From NCBI GenBank assembly GCA_001630475.1, contig KV419395.1:686753-750752 (forward strand): 64,000 nt of DNA, in the 5' to 3' direction. Below, one piece after another: positions 10,523-22,184 of this stretch. Made by a program: the position numbers and the translations under genes. This DNA is from Sistotremastrum niveocremeum HHB9708. Lineage: Eukaryota; Basidiomycota; Agaricomycetes; Sistotremastrales; Sistotremastraceae. A model generated the notes under the pieces. It worked only from the letters and a program-made list of their open reading frames with translations. It made no database searches and was not told the origin of the DNA. Position 1 is the stretch's first letter, and each line of letters begins with the position of its first letter.

Positions 10523-13038
10523 TTATAGTTGAGGTTGCAATGACCCAGAATCGTTCACTTGCTCATCTGGTTTACTCGAAGTCGAAGGAACTTCAGAATT
10601 GGGGGCCTCAGAGGTGTCCTTTTCCTTCCCTTTCTCCGACTGTCTTTCAACTGGTGGTGGTGGAGCTTCGGGCTGCTGGAAAGAAGGCGTGCTAGGCAAG
10701 ACACTTTTGATCTTAAGCAGCTCTTCTGCGCAACGCCAGAGAGCATCTTGGACTCCATCAAGGACCCGGAGACGTTCGTCGATTGCTTCTCTGGTTATCG
10801 CGTCCACAGCTGAGATGGAGGACGGCGTGAACGGTGATAATGGAGCTCCTGACGTCCTTGTAGGTGTATTCACGGCGGCTCCTACATTGGACCAGGCAGT
10901 TGGTGCCATGCGTGAAGCCACGGCAATAGATGGATCAAACAATGGAATCAATTGAGGCAGAGGTCTTTGAGGGGTAGCGGGGATCTGCTGGGGAGAAAGG
11001 AGAGGGGTTGCAGTGCTGCTCGCTGCAGGTACAGAGGGCGGTGATGGATTGGCGGGTGAAGTGGGAGTGCTTGGATTCTGAGACGAGTTCATCCGCCGTA
11101 ATGCTGCCAGAGCTGCACTTTCACGGGGAGTGAGACGCTCATTCTCAGTTGACGGTGTCGATGTTTGTCCATCTGTAGTAGTTGAGCTTTCGGGTGTTGT
11201 AGCGGTAGGTGGCTTTGTAGGTGGTTGTGCAGCTTCAGGTTGTCCTGGATTATCAGTCCACCACTGCCATTGCTCAGCGTTCGCCGATTGGCCGGCCCCT
11301 CCAGTGGGGGGCTGTTGTTGGGGTCTTCTTGAAGGTCCCTGGGCAGCATCAAACCGCCATTGGTATGGTGGGGCTCCACCAGCACCAGCACCCGCACCCC
11401 CAGCTGGTGGCGGAGCACCCGGATTTGCCCCCATATTATCCCACATACGTCGGAAAATAGCTTCCGCAGTTTGTGGGTCGTTTAGTGGTAGTTGAGGGAC
11501 GGGTGCAGCTGCTGGTGCACCAGGAGGCTGAGGGGCAGCTGCTTCTTGAGGGGGGGCTGGTCTCGTTTGTTGCTCTGGTATATCCATCACGGATCGGCGG
11601 CTGACGAAGAAATTATCGATCTACACAACAAAGAGAAAACACATTGCGCACCATGTTGGACAATTTTGTTGTCTCTCTAACCATGATCTGAGACAATGGA
11701 AATGGAAGAAATGGCCACAAGGCAGTTTCTTGGGAGTGTCGTTGGGTCCATCTCTATTCTGTCCAGGCTCTGCCGCCGGGGCGCGAGCCCCACTTCGCAA
11801 GGTCATCTCTTCTCGACAGATGATACAAGTTTTATCCGAGGTTTGATTCATCTCCGCCTCCGTGACATCAGGATAGCGCTCATCCATATTCTTAGTAGCA
11901 GCTCGGTATCGGACCAGATCGCGGGCACGTTGATAAAACGAGCGACCGGTGATGTACACATCGCGAATGATGTTGAGAGGAAGACCATAGAATGTGAGAA
12001 CCAGCATGAAGAAAGTGAGGTAAGTGATCAGCTTCATGAAGTCTGAGATCCCACTGTAAGAGGGCAGTCTTTCGCATGAGATAAAGGTCGTACCTGTCGC
12101 CAATTCAATGTAGAATATCCACATGCTCTTGTTCTCCCAGACTGGAGCGTTTTCGCCGCCGTTGAAACCAGCACGGCGTTGATCATATGCATACACGAGA
12201 TATTTGCAGACAGCATTCGCCGCACTTGCCATCAGGATGGCATACTGAGATTCCTCGGTGAGCATAAATTCCAAAATTGAACCCTCGACGAACCTCGCTC
12301 CCAAACAGAACGATTCCTCCAATTCCATGAGCCAAGATGGTTTCCGTCGCGTAAGCGAGCATGATCAGGTCTGTGAACCATAGGAGGGTGAAGAGGGCCA
12401 CAATTCGGATATGAAATAGTGGTCCCGGACCAGGATAGGGTACTTGATCCATCTATACACCGGATTAGAATAGTCGGCATCGACATGGATACTGCGGTAC
12501 ACACCGACTCGATTCGGTCAGCCATGAGCCAATGGAAGCACTTGACGAATAAGAGAAAACCAAACATCAATCCAAAAGCCGTATCAAACTCGTCACGGAA
12601 TATGGTAAATGCAAGAAGAGATTCTGTAAGGAAGAACCACATTCGGTCGTATAGACGCTTTGAGCCAGATCAGCGCAATTCTTTTGGGTTGGGGGTCAAT
12701 CTCACCTCAATCTCAATAGCCCTCAAAGACCCGAAGAAAAGCTGCTGCATGAGTCTTCCCATTCCTAATGACAACAGTATTGAGAAATTAGCCAAGACCT
12801 GGACCTATATTTCAGCTTGTGACGTCAAACATATCAACTGACGCACGAGCACACTGCGATTACTGCGCGAGAGGTGAACGGCGACCGAGTAGAAGTTGCT
12901 ATGGTTTTTGAAGGTGCTGAGGACAGTAGCCACAACTGCGAAAGTGGAGAAGACAGCATATAGAAAGATGCGGTTGGCGGTAAAGATCGATGATGGCCGG
13001 AGGGCCCGCATTGCATTCAAGTCGGGAAAGAAAGGCAT
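10523..13038 (-). CDS. HRD1: HRD1/synoviolin ER-associated E3 ubiquitin ligase
   Basis: Membrane-bound E3 ligase of ER-associated degradation. Starting at the ATG at 13038, a hydrophobic N-terminal half holds several membrane helices and Hrd1-type segments: KNHSNFYSVAVHLSRSNRSVLV, RMWFFLTESLLAFTIFRDEF, and SMWIFYIELATDFMKL. A RING-H2 domain follows: CIICREEM, then PCGHFFHFHCLRSWLERQQNCP. The last RING residues TCRRS are completed only after an intron (donor about 11653, acceptor about 11606). The RING carries an insertion of about 20 extra residues, rich in Pro/Gly, between the second and third metal pairs compared with the human enzyme. The cytosolic tail (10523 to about 11600) is a long Pro/Gln/Ala-rich disordered stretch with a final helix near VLDGVQDALWRCAEELLKI. 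Confidence in identity is high. Confidence 0.9.
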
Positions 13039-13956
13039 TTTAAGAGAGGCTTATAGAAGGAGATGATGAGTCCAAGATTGACTCAGCGCCTCACAGACGA
13101 GGATGAGAGTATACACTTGTAGAGCAAGCGACACCTGTAGCCCGGAATTACGACGTGGCCCCTTCGGTCTGTATGCGTGTGTTTGGCAAAGCCTTCTACT
13201 GGCTATATGTGCCGCCACGCCGTGCCTTTTCTTGCAACGCTTCAAGAAATGCGTTCGTCCAATTGCTTGTCTATTCAGCTGGCGCATTTAATCCCTCTCT
13301 AAGCCGTGTCATGTTCGCCTATTGTCATAACGAGATCTGTATGTTGCAGGCCCCATAATCACTCTTGATCTCGTTGAGTCGTCCCACACCAACACAACCC
13401 GTTGCGGCCTGTGTCAAGGAGCGCGTATCTAGTGAGCCGCTGTGACTGCTTCAGGTCTGTTCCTCGGATGAAGTTATGATGGACTGAACACACACATCCT
13501 CAGTCCTTTTCGGGTGCATCGTCTCTCAAGTTCCGATTTCGTTGTTCATTTAGTTATGTTGACAAAAGCCGTGTTAGTACTGTGGCTACCTGAATGCACG
13601 CTGGGTACCCGCCATATTCGAGCAACAAAATGAGCCTCTCGTCAGCTTGGCGAAAGCCCGCATGAACTTGCGAAGCTTTACTTACGGTACCCTATGAGGT
13701 CAATTATAAGGGACTACGCTGGAGAAACTCGTACAGACATTGGACTTACTCTTTAGAACGATACAGTGGTGAACAGATTACATGACCGTCAATAATCCTG
13801 TAAAAAAGCGAAATATGGACAGATGAATCACGTGCCCCGACTGATTTCTATCGTGACCAACTTGACGCGTCTTGTCACGCCATTTCTGCAGTCGCGCGGA
13901 GCGTCTGTCATCGACAGCTCACCACTTGTACTGCGCTTAATTGTCTCTTGTCCCTA
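13039..13956. other. Divergent intergenic region, HRD1 / RDH54
   Basis: About 0.9 kb between two divergent genes. Short frames around 13103-13358 have no family resemblance. An ACGCGT hexamer at 13865 and a CACGTG at about 13831 lie close to the RDH54 start. No tRNA or other RNA gene was recognised. Confidence 0.4.
13865..13870. promoter_or_regulatory. ACGCGT (MCB-type) element upstream of RDH54
   Basis: ACGCGT, the MluI cell-cycle box bound by MBF-type factors in fungi, 86 bases upstream of the RDH54 ATG. MBF sites are common before S-phase and DNA-repair genes, so position and target agree. No binding evidence is available here. Confidence 0.4.
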
Positions 13957-16900
13957 ATGTTGCCTAGAAAACGTCCTTCCGACGAAAACAGCACGCTTTC
14001 CAACAAGCGACCTTCGTTGGCTCATTCACCTGACAACCTGACGCCACCCTCAAGGACTGCCTCCCAATACTGGATAGTGCAATGGAGGAGTCCGCAAGCC
14101 AAGAAACACAAAACATGGGAGGGGGACGCTGTCATAGCCGTCAGTACTAACAGGGTAGAGTTTTATGACATGGAAGGGAAACCGTACGTCTTCTCACACA
14201 CACTTGCACTTGGTGAGGTCACCCTGATATATGCGCCCTCAATCAGCGCAGGAATCTTCAAGGCAACTATTCCAGGGCTTGAAGTGGACATGGAAATACA
14301 GCTTGGAGGTCGCGATATTCATATCGATTGCTCGGTATCTTCGCGCGACTTCCTCTCAGGAAGATGTTTCGGAAGATCTATTCCATTGCCTGTCTCTCAC
14401 CATGCCCCCACTGCCTCTGTTCGCAAAGATTTTGTTCCACTGAGACCTGTGGGCAATATCAGTGCAGCGGCGAAAGTTAAATCAGCTCCAAAGTCGACCA
14501 TGCCACTGCGGACCAACTCGAACCTAAATCATCAATCACCTCGTCCCTCAACGCCCGTCATCGACGTTGACGCTCAATCAGATCCTTCGTACTGGTCTGC
14601 TATGTTGTGAGCTCTGTCATGCCATGTCATATTGATCCATCTGACCAGTATGCAAGTCGGAAACCTCACCAAGCTAAGAATAAAGGCTGGGAAGCTGATG
14701 GCTACGTCTCTCATGTTGGAACCAAGTTGACACTCTTGAGCGACGATGGCAAACTGTATTCTATGTTTCCTTATCCTGTTTGTGCCGCCATTGACCTTTC
14801 CATAGACAAGGAACTTCGGTGTGGAAAGGAGGAGCATTGCACGACGGACAAACAGTGTTCATAAGTGGGAAAGAGGTATTCGAACATTATTGGTCTCTCA
14901 TGCATCGATCAACTGAAATGCTTTTCAGGTCCAGATTCTTTCCGCAGTCTCGTCAAGCGAGTTTCCAAAACAACAAAAGGCGTCAAACACATTCGCGATT
15001 CCGGATGTGGCTACATCCTCAAACACAGATCCAGACGATGACCTCTGGGAAGTTCCAAAACCCAAGTCTCTACCAAAGCCACCTATTGAGCCCGTTAAGA
15101 AGTTTGTTCCGCCTCAAATACATACCGCGCAGGCGATACAACCCAGAGTCAGAGAGCCTCTGTGAGTCTGTACGACTTTTCTTCAAGAAATGCTCATCAA
15201 GATATGACCACAGTCATGATCCCGATGCTGAAGATGCGTTTGTGATGAGATCCCCCAATGAAGCACACGAAGAGAAGTTCAACAGAAAGTGAGTAGAAGG
15301 CCATGTCTTCGCAACGGCAACTAACCGCCGTGGCAGTAAACTATCTGTTGTCCCTGTAGTCGTAGATCCATTGCTATCGAAACATCTTCGACCTCACCAA
15401 AAAGAAGGTCAGTGACTCTCAAACTCACTGGCAAATTGTATCAGGGACTTACGCATCTGGGAAGGCGTTAAATTCATGTACGACTGTGTTATGGGCTTTA
15501 GGAAACATGGTGGGCAGGGTTGCATCCTCGCAGACGAAATGTGAGCTATTTGGATAAAGCTGTAACTTCCATTAATTTTATGGTAGGGGCATGGGAAAGA
15601 CGCTTCAGGTATGTCTGACTGGCACCTCGTCAACAGGATCTCAATTTCTCATGTCATGTTAGACTATCACTCTAATTTGGACGCTTCTAAGTCGAGTTCA
15701 TCCATTTATCGATTGTTTACTCGTCACTCATAATTCTTGACTGCAGAACAAAATCCCTACGCAAAACCTGACATTGCAGTAGGAAAAGTGCTGATAGTGT
15801 GCCCCGTTACTTTGATCAACGTCAGCGTACTTGTTAGTGAGAAAGCTTGATTCTGACTGGCAGCAGAATTGGAGGAACGAATTTCATAAATGGTTCGTCC
15901 AAACTGTACAGTTCAGACTGAGATTTCATTCCCTGCTGCAGGTTGGGCCGTGATCGAATCGGCATCTTCGTTGGAGATCAGGACAAAGCGATCATAAAAC
16001 AATTTGCCAATTCGTAAGCCATAACCGTAATCTTATCTTGATCTTGCCTGACTGTGTTTGAGGAAAATACATCAAGTCCTCATCATCGGTTACGAGAAAC
16101 TGAGAACTGTGATGTGAGCAGAATTATCTTCGTTCTGGACAATATTTCAATCTAGATTTCCAGAGACGACTTGGCGTTTTGCAAGTGGGTTAATCACCCC
16201 ACATAATAGACCACATCCTGATCTAAGTAGCCCGCCTATCGATTTGATTGTCTGTGATGAAGGTATGGGTCTGGGGCATCGCCTTGCGGAATGGTTCGTG
16301 CTGACAGTAAACAGCACATCGGCTGAAATCCTCAAACAACAAGAGTAACAAGATGTTTGAATCGCTCCGAACGCCCCGACGAATACTCTTGACTGGCACC
16401 CCCATACAAAATGATCTGAGCGAATTTCACGCGATGGTATGTTTTCAGCCTGTCGAAGACTTCACACGTCATTCAATCGCCTTAACAGGGTGACTTCTGC
16501 AATCCCGGCTTGTTAGGTTAGTTGTTATGATCCCAGCTTTCATGAAGACTGAAGGAGTGGTCAGCGGACTACAATACATTTCGGAGAGTTTATGAGGTCC
16601 CTATAATGAAGTTTAGAGAGCCAGGCGCTACTAAAAAGGACCTCGAACTCGGAAAGGCCCGCTTTGACCAGGCAAGGCTCCGTTTGGCGAAGCTACCAGT
16701 CGCTGATCACGAGTTCAGCTTTCTGCCGTGTCCAAAACATTTGTGCTCAGACGTGATGCTACCATTCTCTCAAAATATCTCCCTCCAAAAGGTACGCGTT
16801 CTCCCACCTAGAGGATCCTGGTATGTTCGACTTAAACCTCACGACAGTGGAATATGTGGTTTTCGTGAGACCTACCAAATTTCAGTTGGACCTGTTCAAC

Positions 16901-18650
16901 GGCATACTGGGTTCTCAGAGGATCTTGAGCTTGACCGGCCAATCGACCGCATGTTCGCTATCACTTATCACCTCCCTGACCAAAATCTGCATCAGCCCGT
17001 CGACCTTGAAGAAGGTATCCGCCAGTGCTACGGAGGATTCCCTCAGCTCTCAATTCAGCAAACTATACGACGACGTGGCAGCTCAGTATCCGCCAGAAAG
17101 CAGCAATGATATGGAACTGAGCGGTCAGTCTATTCCGCTCGAGGAATTTTTCGCGCTCACAGTCTACATAGGTAAACTAATCTTGCTCGGTAATCTGCTC
17201 GAGAAGGTGTTTCAAGTACGTATTCATGGAACCCATTGCACTATCACGTTCATTTTTAAGCAGACGACCGAGGAGAAATTCGTCATCGTTTCACACTATA
17301 CGTCAACACTTGATGTAATCGAAGCTTTCTGCAAGCAAATGCGCTACACATACTCGCGATTGGACGGGTAAAAGAATCCGTCGTCTCAAGTGCACCTGCT
17401 GACCACTCTTTCAGTCAAACACCTGTAGCTAAGCGACAGCCTCTGGTCACGGAATTCAACAAATCGTCGCAGGAGGGCCGATGTAGTGATGTCATCATTT
17501 ATGTCCGAAGTTGAACTGACGCTCGATCTCAGTCCTCTTTCTACTCAGTGCGAAAGCTGGTGGAGTTGGTCTCAATCTGATAGGTGCCTCTCGATTGGTA
17601 CTGGTAGACAGCGATTGGAACCCGAGGTGCGTTCTGACTTCTGGCTGAGAAACTTTCCGGCCTCCAATCATGTTCCTTGTAGTCATGACTTGCAAGCGAT
17701 GGCCCGCATTCATCGGTGGGTTCTCCTTTCATTCGATCTCAAACTTTGGACCAATGTTACCCCGTAGAGACGGGCAGAAACGCCCTGTATTTATCTACAG
17801 GCTTGTAACAACGGGTGCCATTGATGGTAAATGCACGAATATTCTGAAATAGCAATTTGACAAACCTTTTTCTAGAAAAAATATACCAAAGACAGATTTC
17901 AAAGACCGGGCTAAGTGATTGTGAGTTTATAATCATTCTTCCGTAATGAATACGAGGCTAAGTTGATCCACAGCCTTGATGGATAAGGTAGACAAAGGGT
18001 CCTGTCTCTTGCTCCGTTATTCATTGAACATTCAAGGACACCAAATCTGGCAAGAGCGACAGTGATACATTCACATTTGAAGAGGTCATTTGAATTGAGA
18101 TCTCTATGGCTCCATTCGATTATCTGACGTATAATGCCAGCTGCGAGATCTCTTTACGATACACACTGAGACACAATGCCACACTCACGACGTTCTGGGC
18201 TGTCAATGCCGTACAGGCAGTCTACGTGCCTCCTTGTCGCCCGAAATTATTGTCAATTCTGACGAAGAAGAAGTTTCCGAAGCTTCCGACGATGAATCTG
18301 AGCCAGGATTTATGCCTGCATCTCAGATGGATCCTCACAAAGCGGACAAAGTGGTAAGTGGAACAATGACGCAGCGATCAGAAGTCAACGTCTAACATTC
18401 TCATTCAAAGGCTTCGAAGAGGACCAAGTCGGCGTTGGCGTCCTTAGGAGAATGGGACCATATTAACTGTCTAAGACCAGCAGCATCTGAACTTCTGATC
18501 GACAAAGTCTTAGGAACCGTGGTAGCTCATGTCTCCAACCTTCGAAGCAAACAAGACAGGGAAGATGCAAGTGCGGATCCAGGCCTGAGAGCCATCGCCG
18601 GAGGGACGGCCACTTTCATCTTTGAGCGAGAGTCGAAGTCCACTATGTGA
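13957..18650 (+). CDS. RDH54: RDH54/RAD54B-type recombination ATPase
   Basis: SWI2/SNF2 translocase that works with Rad51/Dmc1 in recombination. The N-terminal part carries two copies of the RAD54B/DUF2439-like module: copy 1 has [20 protein letters not shown] and ends in GGRDIHID...SGRCFG; copy 2 has [18 protein letters not shown] and ends in [15 protein letters not shown] disordered linker follows, then the helicase core: [14 protein letters not shown], Walker [29 protein letters not shown] box [61 protein letters not shown] and [19 protein letters not shown]. The C-terminal tail runs ...[18 protein letters not shown]. The first true ATG is at 13957. Many introns; details near 17480-18000 are approximate. 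Convergent with the asparaginase gene 112 bases on. Confidence 0.9.
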
Positions 18651-18762
18651 ATGGGGCTGATTCACTGAAGCAAGTTAAGCTGCATCCTTACTTATTATCA
18701 CAAGTTCTATTATGACTATTTATCGAATGTCATGACCTACAATGTATTTCAATAGAGCTGCG

Positions 18763-20086
18763 TTACGCTAATATCTCATCATCGAAAATTGCAGTCTTCG
18801 GGACACCATCGGTCCGTATGACCCCTCTGTACATACCAGAGCAATTGAGCGGCAGTGCGACTGATGACCATGGGTCAGAGCGACAAAAGTGTGAGAGTAA
18901 AATCGTACCTTGTCCATCCTGATTAACTGCTATTAGACCACCGAGGCCGCCATTAAGTTTGAGGTCCTCAACAACGGCTGATGTAGCCTTCTCAAGAGAT
19001 TCTCCAAGATATTTCATTCGATGAGCTACTGTCGAAGCAGCATTCAACCGTATGAAGTACTAAGGATTAATAAGTGAATGCATCATCGAGACAAAGAAGA
19101 AAACCATACATCCCCGTCGCCCGTCCCCGAAACACCAACAGCCACTCTGAGAGGCTTTCTAGTCAGCTTTCGCCAAAGTCTAGCCAGAGGGCCTGTTGGT
19201 TTCCATTCTTCAGCCCAAAAGCCAGTACCCATTGTTGGCGTATCGCCAACTCTTCCCGGGAGTTTGTTAGTCAGGCCACCGGTCGAAGTGAGACAAGCTA
19301 TGCAACCTTGTGCATCGAGTGCAACAGCACCGACGGTGCCTTTAGGAAGTTGGTCCAGAGGAGCGTCTGATGAATCAGTGGTGGATGGATATGGCAAAGG
19401 GTCTTCAGGAAGACCCAGACCTCGTCGGTGTTCCCGCCATCTTGCCTCTGTCCAAAAATAGGAAGGATCAACGAGAGTTTCTCCTCTGGAGGCGGCGAAG
19501 TCTTCGGGATAGGCTCCAGAGAGGAAGGCGTGGTGTATGCTTTCTGGAGCAAGATATAGAGCACGGACGAGATGTGAAGGGTTTTTGGCACGAGTGATCA
19601 AAGTGACGCCTAGACCGCGGCGAGTGGGTAGGATGTCTGGGCGGTTCGAGGGTGGCCGGGAGAGCATAACTGAGGCCTCCAGTTCATTCTTAATCGAGCA
19701 TTAGGGAATGGTGGGCGAAAGTAGTCTATAAGTTAGCAGCTACCTTTCCTGCAGAGTTGAACACGGCACCCTTCCCAGAATTAAATAGCGGACAGTCTTG
19801 ACCAGCAATTATTAGTGATCGCGATAAGGGAAATATTGAAGCACTGCGTACCCTCCAACACAGTCACAGCCGCAACGACAGCATCGAGAGCTTCGCCACC
19901 GTTGGTAAGCACTTCATTTCCTGCGAGTAATGCCTGCTCTAAGGCTGCAATATATTTGACTCGAAGCTCGGGAGTCAATCTTGATCTGTCCAGTGTTCCT
20001 GCTCCGCCATGGATGACCAGGACTGGCTTGGTGCCTTTTTTCTTGAGATTCGATGGTAACAAAGGACGCTTTTCTGATAAAGACAT
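18763..20086 (-). CDS. Ntn-hydrolase L-asparaginase / isoaspartyl peptidase
   Basis: Plant-type (ASRGL1-like) asparaginase or beta-aspartyl peptidase, an N-terminal nucleophile enzyme made as a proenzyme that cuts itself. Visible are the glycine loop VLVIHGGAGTLDRS, the cleavage site with catalytic Thr in LPKGTVGAVALDA, the STGG loop, GRVGDTPTMGTGFWA, and GVSGTGDGD. These match the family in order, with Asp where many members have Ser or Glu in the GRVGD and GTGDG motifs. About 45 extra residues sit before the cleavage site and 25 within the substrate loop. The ATG at 20086 is used; a 5' exon further upstream cannot be excluded. Divergent from the APH-like gene, with 147 bases between starts. 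Confidence 0.85.
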
Positions 20087-20233
20087 TAGCAAGAAGATTG
20101 GTGGCGTGCAATGCTAATAGCCTGGGATTTACATGAGAGATAGACTCACATGGAGCGGCGGCCCGGGACTCCGGCACCGATAGCAGCTTGCACTTTCGTT
20201 CATGTGATTTATTTGGGAACTTGACTTTGTGCC

Positions 20234-22072
20234 ATGGCGATGCTTCATGAAGACGACCAATTATTCTCTAAATCCAACCCGATTAGAGAAGATCAGATTA
20301 TACAGCTCTTTGAAAAAGAGCTACACCCTCCCGAACCAATCTCGAGCATCACTGCGCCTCCCACCATCCAAGCTTCGTACCACAAGATCTATTTCATCAC
20401 ATTAGCTTCCGGCCGCGAAGCAGTACTTCGTCTCGCAAGACCATGTATTCCACATATCAAGGTCGAAAACGAAGTAGCTGTTTTGTGTCATGTAGCTCGC
20501 ACAACGAATGTGCCAGTGCCTACAGTCTGGTTCTGGTCTTCAGACGCCAACTCGCCGGACAACATCCTAGGCTATGAGTACATAGTCATGGATAGGATCA
20601 ATGCTCGCTCTTTGGAAAGCCAGTGGCGACATCTCCCTCCTGTAGTCTTCGACAGCATCTTGGATCAGGTTATCGATCACTGGCTGGCGCTACGAGCCGC
20701 ATCTTTTGGAACGTCAGTTGGCGGTCTGAGGTTCGGAAGGACGCCTGATGGCAAGATTGATGCCACAGTGATAGAGCCTGGTCCTGTTGTTGAAGAAGTC
20801 ATGTGGCAAAGTTGGTGCATCCCTTCAGTCCACGCCTCGTCCTCATCTTTGGGTTCCTAGCTCCTGATGTCAAACGCTATTGGACCGATCTCGGGATCAA
20901 CGAAGACTTTGCATCTCTCAACATCAAGGGACCCTATTCTGATTATCGTCGGTACCTCCAAGACCATCTTCGTATTTACACTCGCAACATCTCCCTCCAC
21001 CCCACCCTGGAATTTGCTCGTCACTTCATTCCCCGCATAGAACACCTTGTTCTCAATCTCGACGATGACAACTTTGACTACACGAGGGCTGCGAAAGATG
21101 TGGCAGTATACCTCGCTCATCAGGATACACATCTGGGCAACTTGTTGTTCGAAGGAGACAGAATAGTCTGTGGGTCGTCAAGAGTCACTTCTCAGCTAAA
21201 TTTGACAATCATACTAGCTATGCTGGACCAGTGATGTGCCGTACGCAGTACATACGCTTCGTACGCGTTGACATTCGGAGTACGTACGCCGTATGTACGC
21301 CGTCCTTACCATATTGGGTTCGTACTGATCACGTGCCGACCTTTTCCGTGCAACATCAGTCCAAGGGCATTGACCGATCCTCTGCACTGTTAAAAATGTT
21401 GAAAAAATGGTCTAATATACTCTAATTGTTATTAAGTCTCATTAAGTTACTCTCCAAAACGGTTTTCTATATAACAACCCATGATAAAACGGATGAAGAG
21501 TGACTTCTCGGACATTACCGAATTGTCGGCAGAGTCCGAAAGTCTCCGGCGATTTTGGCTTTGAACATGATTATGTCAGCCTTTTCCCATCTGCGAAACG
21601 GTAGTCTTGCCGAGATGCCGCCATCCGTACATACGACTTTCACGTGATCTATATACACGTACGTTCGTCTCGTACGCGTACATACAGGGAGATCCGTACG
21701 TACGAATCTGCTTCGTACTGCGTACGGCACATCACTGTGCTGGACTGGGAGTTCTCGGGGTTGTATCCAGGATTCATCGCTGATCCTAGCAAATATCTGA
21801 TCTGGGACATGGGCCCTGAACTCACGCCCGAGATGGCTGAACAACGTCCTCTGGCTGAAATCTGGCGAAGCAAATTCACGACGACTCTGGCGAAGCGTGC
21901 CCCAGAGATCGAACGTGAAATCGTAATTCCCAGCGAGCTGAAGCACTTGTACGATGCATGGAACTTCCTGCGGTGTATCATTGAAGTGGCCCCGCGTGGG
22001 GCCCGACTAGAGCTGGCTCATGGCAGTTGGTCGCAGAGGATTGACGATGCGCTCAAGGGATTGAACCTGTAA
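20234..22072 (+). CDS. APH-fold kinase-like protein gene, interrupted by a MITE
   Basis: Member of the fungal aminoglycoside-phosphotransferase (APH) fold family, small-molecule kinase-like proteins of mostly unknown substrate. N-lobe: YHKIYFITLASGREAVLRLA; hinge: LGYEYIVMDRI; catalytic loop: AHQDTHLGNLLFEGDRIV; metal-binding motif LDWEFSGLYPGF. Splicing of the 48-base intron 21170-21217 would give DRIVSMLDWEF without a break, but a 509-base MITE (21229-21737) sits 11 bases into the next exon, directly after the Asp codon of the DWE motif. With the MITE present, the frame runs into a TGA within its first six bases, so the product would lose about 110 C-terminal residues. The part after the MITE still has an intact frame to the stop at 22072. 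That suggests a recent insertion into an otherwise healthy gene. Confidence 0.75.
21229..21737. mobile_element. Non-autonomous hAT-type MITE (509 bp)
   Basis: Both ends begin CAGTGATGTGCCGTACGCAG and agree perfectly over the first 23 bases as terminal inverted repeats. An 8-base target duplication TGCTGGAC flanks the element (21221-21228 and 21738-21745). CAGTG-starting ends and 8-base duplications are the hallmarks of the hAT superfamily. Subterminal regions are full of GTACG/CGTACG repeats, possible transposase-binding sites. There is no room for a transposase and no coding capacity, so movement would need one in trans. Perfect repeats and duplication argue for a young insertion. It lies within an exon of the APH-like gene. 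Confidence 0.9.
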
Positions 22073-22184
22073 ACAAAGCAGATGTTCGAGATAGAAGATT
22101 TAATTAATATTTGCACCCGATCCGGGAAATCACAAGCCAGCGGCTCAAAGGTATCGGCTTCAACCGCGTCATCCAGTATGAACG

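Noticed and set aside
12821-12830. TGACGTCA within HRD1
   Set aside because: It falls inside the gene, within or next to an intron, so a promoter role is unlikely.
13103-13358. Cys-containing short frames between HRD1 and RDH54
   Set aside because: No signal peptide, no domain and no splice partners; likely chance in a promoter region.
21644-21740. Frame running from the MITE into the 3' part of the APH-like gene
   Set aside because: It is open by chance through the element's right end; no ATG and no compatible splice phase with the upstream exon was found.
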